DNA from: Bacteroidota bacterium
GTDB lineage: Bacteria; Bacteroidota; Bacteroidia; Chitinophagales; Saprospiraceae
Assembly: GCA_016124585.1 (NCBI GenBank)
Contig: WGNL01000035.1
Location: 106,402-170,401 of the forward strand
Direction of reading: 5' to 3'
DNA length: 64,000 nt
The translations under genes were made by a program, and so were the position numbers. Of this stretch, positions 37,773-44,771 are shown piece by piece (the stretch's first letter is position 1; each line of letters starts with the position of its first letter). The notes under the pieces are model-generated. The model was not told the DNA's origin, made no database searches, and was given only the letters and a program-made list of their open reading frames with translations.

Positions 37773-38553
37773 CAAAAAGACGATGTATAAACTCACCGCA
37801 CGCCCACCCCGGCCCCGCCATCTTCATAAAACTCTCCCCAATCAAAAACCCCTGAAACCCCGCCGCCCGCAGTTCCAGCACCACTACCGGATCACTCAGG
37901 CCAGATTCGCTGACTTTCACAAATTCATCGGGAATATGCGGCGCAAGTTCCAACGAACGATGCACATCTACTGTAAAATCGGCGAGGTTGCGGTTGTTCA
38001 CCCCGACAGCATCTACCGAGTCACAGATGTGGTCGAGCTCTCTGTGGTCATGAATTTCGAGCAAGGTTTCGAGACCAAGTGATCGAGCAAACCTGCTGAG
38101 CTGGCGTACCTCAACAGGTGTTAACACAGCAGCAATAAGCAGGATAGCATCCGCTCCAATGGCCTTGGCTTCCAAAATTTGGTACTCACCGATGGTGAAA
38201 TCTTTCCGCAAGATGGGCACCTCGTTCAGCCCACGGGCAATGGTCAGATCTTCGTTTTTGCCACCAAAAAATTGCTCATCCGTCAGCACAGAAAGTGCCG
38301 AAGCACCCGCATGCACGTATCCCGTTGTCACTTCCTCCACCGTCACGTTGGTGTTGATGATGCCTTTTGAGGGCGATTTCCTTTTGTGCTCCGCAATGAT
38401 GCCTACCTTGTCCGGCCTGCATATGGCGGTGGACAGGCTAAAGGTTGGGCGTTCGAAGTAGGGGCCTTTCTCCAAGTCACCAACTGGGACTTTGACTTGT
38501 TGCTCCGCAACTTCAAGGCGCTTGTGGGCGATTATTTTATCAAGAATGGTCAT
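37768..38553 (-). CDS. trpC: Indole-3-glycerol phosphate synthase
   Basis: A 261-residue TIM barrel. The ATG at 38553 (MTILDKIIAHK) was preferred over the upstream in-frame start at 38658, since the 35 extra residues would read through a palindrome and overlap trpD. Family motifs are IAEHKRKSPSKG with its catalytic Lys, LRKDFTIGEYQI, GVNNRNL and SESGL. It is separate from trpF, not fused as in enteric bacteria. Its stop codon lies within the 100-bp palindromic element. Confidence 0.96.
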   Translation of the reverse strand: MTILDKIIAHKRLEVAEQQVKVPVGDLEKGPYFERPTFSLSTAICRPDKVGIIAEHKRKSPSKGIINTNVTVEEVTTGYVHAGASALSVLTDEQFFGGKNEDLTIARGLNEVPILRKDFTIGEYQILEAKAIGADAILLIAAVLTPVEVRQLSRFARSLGLETLLEIHDHRELDHICDSVDAVGVNNRNLADFTVDVHRSLELAPHIPDEFVKVSESGLSDPVVVLELRAAGFQGFLIGESFMKMAGPGWACGEFIHRLFA

Positions 38554-38594
38554 ACTTGAATTTTGCAAGTGATTGATTTTCTGTGGTTTGCAAG

Positions 38595-38647
38595 GCAAAA
38601 AAACAACCCTGTTAGGTTTTTGAACCCTAACAGGGTTGTTTTTTTGC
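38595..38647. repeat. Long perfect hairpin in the trpD-trpC gap
   Basis: Perfect 22-bp arms (38595-38616 and 38626-38647) with a 9-nt loop contain the core AACCCTGTTAGG and end in runs of A and T. The core counted from AACCC to GGGTT is 33 bp, like the two coding palindromes nearby. It resembles an intrinsic terminator in both directions, yet it lies inside the operon. It may partially terminate transcription or protect mRNA ends. Confidence 0.9.
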
Positions 38648-38654
38648 GAAACGA

Positions 38655-39647
38655 TCATTGCAGCGCAACCAACTGCCTCAACACCGTCATTGCCCGACCG
38701 CTATCAAGCGATTCATTCGCTTCCGCAATGTAGGTTTCCAACGATTTATCCGGCGAAAGACATTGTAGCGCCAGCGCTGAATTGGCCACCACGACCCGCT
38801 TTTGCGCAGCCGTCCCTTTGTTCCCCAAAACATTCAAGAAAATGGCCTTGGCTTCCTCCACCGTTTCCCCGCCAGAAAGCTCGACCTCAGTCACTTCCCC
38901 TCCAAAATCGGCAGGTGTGAACGTTGCCTCGCCCCGGTTGCTGATTGATTTGGCGGGGGCGGTGAGAGACAATTCATCGTAACCTCCCATTGTATGAATG
39001 ATGTCGAAAGAACGGCCACTGTGCGATTGAAGCAGGTAGCCATAAATCCGCTGCAATTCCAAACTAAATACCCCTGTCAATTGGCAATCAGGCCGGGCAG
39101 GGTTCACCAACGGGCCGAGCATGTTGAAAAAGGTCTTGATGCCTAGCGCCTTCCTCACCGGGCCAACGTTCTTAAGTGCAGGGTGGAACATCGGGGCATG
39201 GAGAAAGCAAATGCCAGCTTCGTTGAGTTCGTGGCGGAGGGCGTCACCATCGTTTTTGAAGCGATAACCTAGTGATTCCAACACGTTGGAGGAACCGCAG
39301 ACGGAGGACACACCGTAGTTGCCGTGCTTGACCACCCGACCACCAGCACCTGCCACTACGAAGCTGGCGAGGGTCGAAATGTTAAAAGTGTTCTTGCCGT
39401 CTCCACCCGTCCCGCAGAGGTCAATCGTTTGATAATCAGCGACTTCGAGCGGGATGCATAGGTCGAGGAGGGCTTGGCGGAAGCCGTCGAGTTCCTCCAC
39501 GCTAATGCTGCGCATGAGATAGACCGTGAGGAAGGCGGCCATTTGTGCCTCGTTTACCTCTCCACGGGTGATTTCCGTGAGAGTCTCGTAGGCTTCCTCA
39601 CGAGATAGTTTTTGATGCTCGAAGAGCTTGTTGAGTATTTTTTTCAT
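38655..39647 (-). CDS. trpD: Anthranilate phosphoribosyltransferase
   Basis: A 330-residue enzyme that joins anthranilate to PRPP. The PRPP-binding motif GTGGDGKNTFNIST is intact, with the phrases VVKHGNYGVSS and LGIKTFFNMLGPLVNPA. It is separate from the TrpG amidotransferase. The ATG lies 6 bp after the trpG stop, so translation is likely coupled. Confidence 0.97.
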   Translation of the reverse strand: MKKILNKLFEHQKLSREEAYETLTEITRGEVNEAQMAAFLTVYLMRSISVEELDGFRQALLDLCIPLEVADYQTIDLCGTGGDGKNTFNISTLASFVVAGAGGRVVKHGNYGVSSVCGSSNVLESLGYRFKNDGDALRHELNEAGICFLHAPMFHPALKNVGPVRKALGIKTFFNMLGPLVNPARPDCQLTGVFSLELQRIYGYLLQSHSGRSFDIIHTMGGYDELSLTAPAKSISNRGEATFTPADFGGEVTEVELSGGETVEEAKAIFLNVLGNKGTAAQKRVVVANSALALQCLSPDKSLETYIAEANESLDSGRAMTVLRQLVALQ

Positions 39648-39653
39648 TGATTA

Positions 39654-40223
39654 TCAATTGGTTAACCAGTTTTTTACCATCTCCTTTCCATACTCCGTCA
39701 TCACGCTCTCCGGGTGAAACTGCACCCCCCGCAAGTCGTATTTTTTATGGGTCAGCCCCATGATTTGCCCCTCGTCATCCTCGCAGGTGAGGTCGAAGCA
39801 GCTGGGTAAGTTTTTGGTTGAAACGACCCAAGAGTGGTAGCGCCCGGCGGCGAAGGTTTCCGGCAAGCCTTGGAACAGCGGCTCATCCGCCTTGCGCACG
39901 TGCATGGGCGTTGCCACCCCGTGAAAGACCCTCGGAAGGTTTTCCAAATGCCCGCCAAACACCTCCCCGATGGCCTGCAAGCCGAGGCAGACGCCAAAGA
40001 TGCTTTTGCTCGGCGCCAGTTCCCGAATCAGGTCGCAGAGGATGCCTGACTCGCTCGGAAGACCAGGGCCGGGGGAGAGTAAAATCTTGTCGTATTCCGC
40101 AGCCTCCGACACCGTAATTTCGTCGTTGCGGAACACATCGGGGCGGATGCCGGACATTTCTTCCACGTACTGGACGAGGTTGTAGGTAAAGCTGTCGTAG
40201 TTGTCGAGGACTAATATTTTCAT
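39654..40223 (-). CDS. trpG: Anthranilate synthase component II (glutamine amidotransferase)
   Basis: A 189-residue class I amidotransferase that supplies ammonia to TrpE. The nucleophile Cys is in GVCLGLQAIGE, the oxyanion segment is SPGPGLP, and the His-Glu pair is in GVQFHPESV. It may also serve p-aminobenzoate synthesis, as in several bacteria, but the operon position indicates tryptophan. It lies 28 bp after trpE. Confidence 0.96.
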   Translation of the reverse strand: MKILVLDNYDSFTYNLVQYVEEMSGIRPDVFRNDEITVSEAAEYDKILLSPGPGLPSESGILCDLIRELAPSKSIFGVCLGLQAIGEVFGGHLENLPRVFHGVATPMHVRKADEPLFQGLPETFAAGRYHSWVVSTKNLPSCFDLTCEDDEGQIMGLTHKKYDLRGVQFHPESVMTEYGKEMVKNWLTN

Positions 40224-40251
40224 TGCAAAATATTGATTTTCAATACATTAT

Positions 40252-41691
40252 TTAAATCGAACCTTCTGCTCGCCTCACCGCCCGCCGCAATGCTCCAATC
40301 TTGTGAAACACTTCTGCCAGTTCCTTCTCCTCCACCGAATGTTTCACAATTCCCGCCCCTGCTTGATAGTGCAGTGTATTGTTTTTGCTCAAAAAACTGC
40401 GGATGAGGATGGCGTGGTTTGTCTCGCCGCTGAAAGTGAAAAAGCCCACGCAGCCGCCATAATAGCCCCGGCGATTCGGCTCAATTTCATCAATCAATTG
40501 CATCGCCCGGTGCTTCGGAGCGCCCGACAAAGTACCTGCCGGGAAAGTCTCCGCCAGCAATTTCACCGATGAGACACCCTCCGGCAACTCACCTGACACC
40601 TCCGACACAAGGTGGATGACGTGGCTGTAAAATTGCACCTCCCGATACGTTTCTACCTTCACATTGCGGCAAAGTCGGTTGAGGTCGTTTCTAGCCAAAT
40701 CCACCAGCATGACGTGCTCGGCGTTCTCCTTGGGGTCGGCGGCAAGGGCTTCAGCGCCAAGACGGTCGGCGTGGTCGTCGCCCGTACGTGGGAATGTCCC
40801 TGCGATTGGATTGATGAAGGCTTTCTTAGTGAATGGTAACTGGTGATTGGTGATTGGTTGGGACTTGAGGCGCACCTGGGCTTCAGGGCTGGAACCAAAA
40901 ATTTTATAGTTTCCATAATCGAAATAAAACAAGTACGGCGAGGGGTTCACGCTGCGCAAAGCCCTGTAAACATTGAAGTCATCGCCTTGAAATTGCTGCG
41001 AAAACTGGCGTGCCAGCACGATTTGGAACACATCGCCACGCTGGCAGTGGTGCTTGCCCTGGGTCACCATTTTCATGTAAGCCTCGTCGGTCAAGTTTGT
41101 CTGCTCCTCGCCGACTGTGCGGAAATTGAACGACGGAACAGGGGCCACTTGCAGCAGGTTTTCCAGTTCTGGCAGTCGGCTTTCCTCGCCTGGGAGGCTG
41201 TTCTCCAGTACGGTCATCTGCTGGTTGAAGTGGTTGATGGCCACGATGAAACGGGGCAACTGGTATCGGATGGTCGGGATGGCCCGCTCTGGCCGGACGG
41301 GGCTTTCGAGGTTGATTTTTTCGAAATGCTGCACGCTGTCGTAGGTACAGTAACCGAAGAAACCATTCATCTGGCGTTGCTTGGGGTCTTCGTTTTCCAG
41401 CTTAATTTTTTCAAAAAAACCAGTCAGCGCAGTGAGCGCTTCTGCATTATTTTTAAGGGTAAAACGGGTGGCTGCCTCGCCCGGAAATTGCTGCGTAACC
41501 TGCTCGTTTTCAACGACAAACTCCGCCATTGGCTCCAAGCAAAGGAACGACACACTGTTCTCGTTGCCGTGGTAGTCGGAGCTTTCGAGGAGCAGGGCGC
41601 CGGGGTAGCGGTCTCGCAGCCGCAAGTAAAGGCTGACAGGTGTGACGGTGTCAGCGAGAAGGATTTTGGTATGTGATTGGATGCTGGGCAT
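40252..41691 (-). CDS. trpE: Anthranilate synthase component I
   Basis: A 479-residue chorismate-binding enzyme making anthranilate with TrpG. The N-terminal domain carries the feedback-site element LLLESSDYHG (the LLES-type motif that binds tryptophan). The C-terminal chorismate domain has SPYLFYFDYG, NPIAGTFPRTGDD, DLARNDLNR and SGAPKHRAMQLIDEIE. It is the first structural gene of the operon, preceded by a Trp-rich leader peptide and a terminator, so both allosteric and transcriptional feedback are indicated. Confidence 0.97.
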   Translation of the reverse strand: MPSIQSHTKILLADTVTPVSLYLRLRDRYPGALLLESSDYHGNENSVSFLCLEPMAEFVVENEQVTQQFPGEAATRFTLKNNAEALTALTGFFEKIKLENEDPKQRQMNGFFGYCTYDSVQHFEKINLESPVRPERAIPTIRYQLPRFIVAINHFNQQMTVLENSLPGEESRLPELENLLQVAPVPSFNFRTVGEEQTNLTDEAYMKMVTQGKHHCQRGDVFQIVLARQFSQQFQGDDFNVYRALRSVNPSPYLFYFDYGNYKIFGSSPEAQVRLKSQPITNHQLPFTKKAFINPIAGTFPRTGDDHADRLGAEALAADPKENAEHVMLVDLARNDLNRLCRNVKVETYREVQFYSHVIHLVSEVSGELPEGVSSVKLLAETFPAGTLSGAPKHRAMQLIDEIEPNRRGYYGGCVGFFTFSGETNHAILIRSFLSKNNTLHYQAGAGIVKHSVEEKELAEVFHKIGALRRAVRRAEGSI

Positions 41692-41734
41692 TGGAACTCG
41701 TTGAATTTGTTAAATTGTGTTGAATTAGGAAATT

Positions 41735-41780
41735 GGTTGGGGAACCTGCCCCTTGCTCCCCTTTAGGGGCTGGGGGTAAC
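41735..41780. repeat. GC-rich repeat-like segment between attenuator and trpE
   Basis: On the minus strand the segment reads as CCCCCAGCCCCT, then AAAGGGGAGCAAGGGGC, with a CCCCTAAAGGGG palindrome. It stands out from the AT-rich flanks and looks like a dispersed repeat. It would form a stem in the trpE 5' leader downstream of the attenuator. Confidence 0.55.
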
Positions 41781-41814
41781 AAAAAAGGCCCACCGTGAAC
41801 GGTAGGCCTTTTTT
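41781..41814 (-). terminator. Attenuator terminator of the trp operon
   Basis: In the minus direction, AAAAAAGGCC-T-ACCG pairs with CGGT-G-GGCCTTTTTT around the loop TTCA. The stem has one T-G wobble and ends in a run of six U. It lies 33 nt past the leader-peptide stop codon and about 90 nt before the trpE ATG. Confidence 0.92.
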
Positions 41815-41846
41815 GCAAAAATCGAAAATTGAGCAACGGCGTACAG

Positions 41847-41930
41847 CTATCCACGGAAGTCGGGTTCCTTGAATTGCCACCACCAATTTTGTGCGGCCGT
41901 GCGTTGCGCTATATTCGTTGTTGAAGTCAT
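41847..41930 (-). CDS. trpL: Tryptophan operon leader peptide
   Basis: A 27-codon frame from the ATG at 41930 to the TAG at 41847-41849. Codons 16-18 are three consecutive TGG Trp codons (context QNWWWQFKEP). Trp is otherwise rare, and the frame lies directly upstream of an intrinsic terminator and trpE, the layout of ribosome-mediated attenuation. When a ribosome stalls at the Trp codons, CCGTGGATAG at the end of the leader frame would be free to pair with CTACCGTTCACGG in the terminator arm (CCGTG with CACGG, TAG with CTA), an antiterminator candidate. No Shine-Dalgarno is seen, which is usual in this phylum. Confidence 0.85.
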   Translation of the reverse strand: MTSTTNIAQRTAAQNWWWQFKEPDFRG

Positions 41931-42022
41931 TGGTTGTTGAATAACTGGCTGCAAAGAAAAGGGACAAAGCACGATAAAGTCAAGGTATCCTGTTTATTTT
42001 TTTAAATCCCCTTATTCAGGCT

Positions 42023-43855
42023 TTACCGAAGCACGTAGGAAATGCCACCTTTCAGCCAACGACCTGGCATCGGCACGAGGTTCGTCTCTCGGTACTTGAC
42101 GTCAAAAAGGTTAGTGGCCTCCATGAAAACCGTCAGCTTCTTCCAAGTGTAAGAGATTCGACTATCAAGCAAATGGTAGTCTTCCAGGTTCACCCGATTG
42201 CAGTAACGGTATTGGAAACTGTGCGTAAGTCCAGGTAGGTAACGTAGCACCACGCTGGCAATAAATTGGTGGCGAAGGTTTTCCAACGCATACCTTGAAA
42301 ACTGAGGGTCGGTGTCCTGCGTCTTGGCGTGGAGGTAGGTATAACCCAAATCAATGCGCTGCAATAGTGAACTGGGCTGCCATTGTTTTGCGAAGTTAAA
42401 ATCAATCCCTTGCACATTCAAGCCGATGAGGTTGGCTGGCATCCATGGGTCGGTCGCAGCAGCTTTTGTCCAGTCAATAATGTCCGTGCCGAGGCGGATG
42501 AAATAGCTTGCCTGGGCCTCTATGCCTGCCCATCTGGTCGTTTTCAGGCCCGCTTCCCAAGTTTGCGCAAACTCCGGGTTCAGGTCAGGATTGCCGAGAT
42601 TGTTGGGGTCAGCGTAGTAGAGGTCGGTGAAAGTAGGCACCCGGTAGGTATAGCCCCAGTTGGCAAAGACCCGCAGCTTGGGAGTTAGCTGCAACCCAAG
42701 GTCAATGCCGGGCAGCAGGTTTGCCCCAAAATCAGAGTAGTAGTTGAACTGAATGCCCGGTGTTAGGCTCAATCGTTGTTGGAGGAATTGCAACCGTTGC
42801 TCCGCAAAAAGACTGACGACGTTCCTGTTCCGGTCACCGAGGTTGGTGCTGGAGAGCAACAGGCGGTTGATGTCCAGCCCAATGCCAGTCTGGCCCCAGC
42901 CAGTCGAGATACTCAAGTTGGCGTCTGCCCCAAAATTGTTGGTCGTGTGCAGGTTGCGGTAATAACTGGGGTCATTCCGCAGGAGAATGTATTCGTCCTC
43001 ATTGCGGCGCCAGTAGGCACAGGATTTCAAGAAGGCCTTGCTGGAAAGCGGGCGCTGGAATTTCAAGGAAGTAAAACTAGTTTCAACATTTTCGTGCTGT
43101 TCCTTAAAATCAGGGCTGGCGTAAAAACCGTTTGCCCCAAAGCGCCGGGTGGTTAACCCTGCCAAGGCTTGCCATTTGGCATCGCCCGTTTGAAGTTCGT
43201 TTTGGTAAAAATAATTGGCAATGCGGTAGTCGGAGTTGTAGCGATAGCCGTCCGACTCGTCGTAGGTAGCAGACAGATAATGCTTCAACTTGCCGGTTGC
43301 GGCGGCACCGGATAGCTTCCCACCCCAAAGCCCATTTTGCCCAGCCGTGACCTGTGCCTTGAAGAAAGGCTCGTCGGGTGTGCGGGTCACGATGTTGATG
43401 GCGCCTGCAAACGCATTTTGCCCAAAAATACGGGCGCTGGGGCCTTTCAGCACCTCGATTCGCTCGATGTTTTCAATGTCCACAGGAAGGTTGAGGGAGT
43501 GATGGCCGGTTTGCAGGTCACTGACTTTAATGCCATTAACTAGCACAAGCACTTGGTCGAAACCGCTTCCCCGAATGCCAATATCGGCCTGTACGCCATT
43601 GGCTCCTCGCTGGCGCACATCCACCCCGGCGCAGTATTGGAGCAGGGCGTTCAAACTAGCAGCCGGTGCAAGTTCAATCTGCTTCCGCCCGATGACAATG
43701 ATGCTGCGGTCTTGCTCACTCATCGGCAGGGAAATCCTGCGCTCGGCTACTTCCACATCTGGGAGTTGGAGCAGGGTATCGGGGTTGGTTTGGGCGAGCA
43801 GTTGGCCGAAGGCGAGGCAAAACAGGAAAATGAATTGTAAATTTTTCTTCATCAA
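42023..43855 (-). CDS. TonB-dependent outer-membrane receptor (BtuB-like)
   Basis: A 610-residue receptor with a signal peptide ending LLAQ. A TonB-box-like stretch (LPDVEVAERR) and a plug domain follow, with GIRGSGFDQVLVLVNGIKVSD and ERIEVLKGPSARIFGQNAFAG, then a beta-barrel with a YRETNLVPMPGRW motif near the end and a final hydrophobic strand (GISYVLR). There is no CarboxypepD_reg domain and no SusD, so it takes up a small nutrient such as a cobalamin-like or iron-complex ligand rather than glycans. No cobalamin-type B12 box was found in its leader. It is upstream of the trp leader on the same strand. Confidence 0.92.
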   Translation of the reverse strand: MMKKNLQFIFLFCLAFGQLLAQTNPDTLLQLPDVEVAERRISLPMSEQDRSIIVIGRKQIELAPAASLNALLQYCAGVDVRQRGANGVQADIGIRGSGFDQVLVLVNGIKVSDLQTGHHSLNLPVDIENIERIEVLKGPSARIFGQNAFAGAINIVTRTPDEPFFKAQVTAGQNGLWGGKLSGAAATGKLKHYLSATYDESDGYRYNSDYRIANYFYQNELQTGDAKWQALAGLTTRRFGANGFYASPDFKEQHENVETSFTSLKFQRPLSSKAFLKSCAYWRRNEDEYILLRNDPSYYRNLHTTNNFGADANLSISTGWGQTGIGLDINRLLLSSTNLGDRNRNVVSLFAEQRLQFLQQRLSLTPGIQFNYYSDFGANLLPGIDLGLQLTPKLRVFANWGYTYRVPTFTDLYYADPNNLGNPDLNPEFAQTWEAGLKTTRWAGIEAQASYFIRLGTDIIDWTKAAATDPWMPANLIGLNVQGIDFNFAKQWQPSSLLQRIDLGYTYLHAKTQDTDPQFSRYALENLRHQFIASVVLRYLPGLTHSFQYRYCNRVNLEDYHLLDSRISYTWKKLTVFMEATNLFDVKYRETNLVPMPGRWLKGGISYVLR

Positions 43856-43963
43856 TCAAGATTTAATTTGGGGCGCAAAGGAAGTTTGGTGAATCCCCAA
43901 CTAGGTTGGGAACTGAGCGTTCCTTACATTTTTTTTACATTCTAACATTGAGCCGACAGTTAG

Positions 43964-43992
43964 TTTGCATTCGGCAGTCCGTATTACATTTG
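43964..43992 (+). promoter_or_regulatory. Bacteroidota-type promoter for the Nudix gene
   Basis: TTTG at 43964-43967 and TACATTTG at 43985-43992 are separated by 17 nt and match the phylum's -33 TTTG and -7 TAnnTTTG elements. The expected start of transcription leaves a leader of only about 10 nt before the ATG at 44010. Confidence 0.7.
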
Positions 43993-44009
43993 CGAAAAAA
44001 TAGCAATTG

Positions 44010-44564
44010 ATGAAAAATGACGCTTGGGAGCGCCTCTGGTCGGAGCCAGAAACCATAGAAATGAACATTTTCAAGGCTCGCTTCGACCACCTGCGAAACC
44101 CTAGGAACGGTCACGACATCCGCATCGTGACACTGACGGGCAACGATGCTGTGAACGTTATGGCAATAACTTCCGCAGGCAAGGTGGTTATGGCGGAGAA
44201 CTTCCGTTTTGGCATCATGGCCTACTCGCTGGAACTGCCTGGTGGGTTAGTAGATGACGGAGAGGACCATCAACACGCAGCCCAACGAGAGCTGTTGGAG
44301 GAGACAGGTTATTCCGCACCAGACTGGTTCTATCTGGGGTGCATCGCAGCAAATCCCGTTTTTATGGACAGCTATGTACACCATTATCTCGCCATTGGTG
44401 CAGTGAAAACAGGCAACCAATCACTTGATGAGGGTGAAGATATTCGTGTTCGGGAACTGCCATTGGAAGAGTTTCGCAAGATGTTATTCAATGGCGAGTT
44501 TCAGCATCCGCATACAGAGACAGGAGGATTGAGAGGACTAGGCAGGTTAGACAAGGGTCTGTAA
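44010..44564 (+). CDS. Nudix hydrolase, ADP-ribose-pyrophosphatase-like
   Basis: A 184-residue hydrolase with a full Nudix box, from GGLVDDGEDHQHAAQ to RELLEETGY, which matches GX5EX7REUXEEXGU and binds the catalytic metals. Residues before it (AVNVMAITSAGKVVMAENFRFG) and the following MDSYVHHYLA resemble NudF-like ADP-sugar or NADH pyrophosphatases; the substrate is inferred. The ATG at 44010 was preferred to the TTG one codon before. It is a single-gene unit with its own promoter. Confidence 0.92.
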   Translation: MKNDAWERLWSEPETIEMNIFKARFDHLRNPRNGHDIRIVTLTGNDAVNVMAITSAGKVVMAENFRFGIMAYSLELPGGLVDDGEDHQHAAQRELLEETGYSAPDWFYLGCIAANPVFMDSYVHHYLAIGAVKTGNQSLDEGEDIRVRELPLEEFRKMLFNGEFQHPHTETGGLRGLGRLDKGL

Positions 44565-44771
44565 AAATAACCGAGTAATTGGGATGTTTTTGTTTACACA
44601 TTTATTGATATTCGTTTCATATTTTCACAGAATTAAACGCTATCAATTTATTAGCTGGTCAACAATAGCATAGCGCAGAAGTTTACGCAAGTTTCACACC
44701 TAAAAAATATCAGTTATCAAGGTGGCATATCATTTGCGACACCCACTTCTTTTTCAGGATAAAGCTAAACT

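Noticed and set aside
40843..41676. 277-codon plus-strand frame
   Set aside because: Antisense to trpE, whose protein is unmistakable; no features of its own.
43856..44009. Cobalamin riboswitch upstream of the BtuB-like receptor
   Set aside because: No B12-box-like sequence was found in the short leader.
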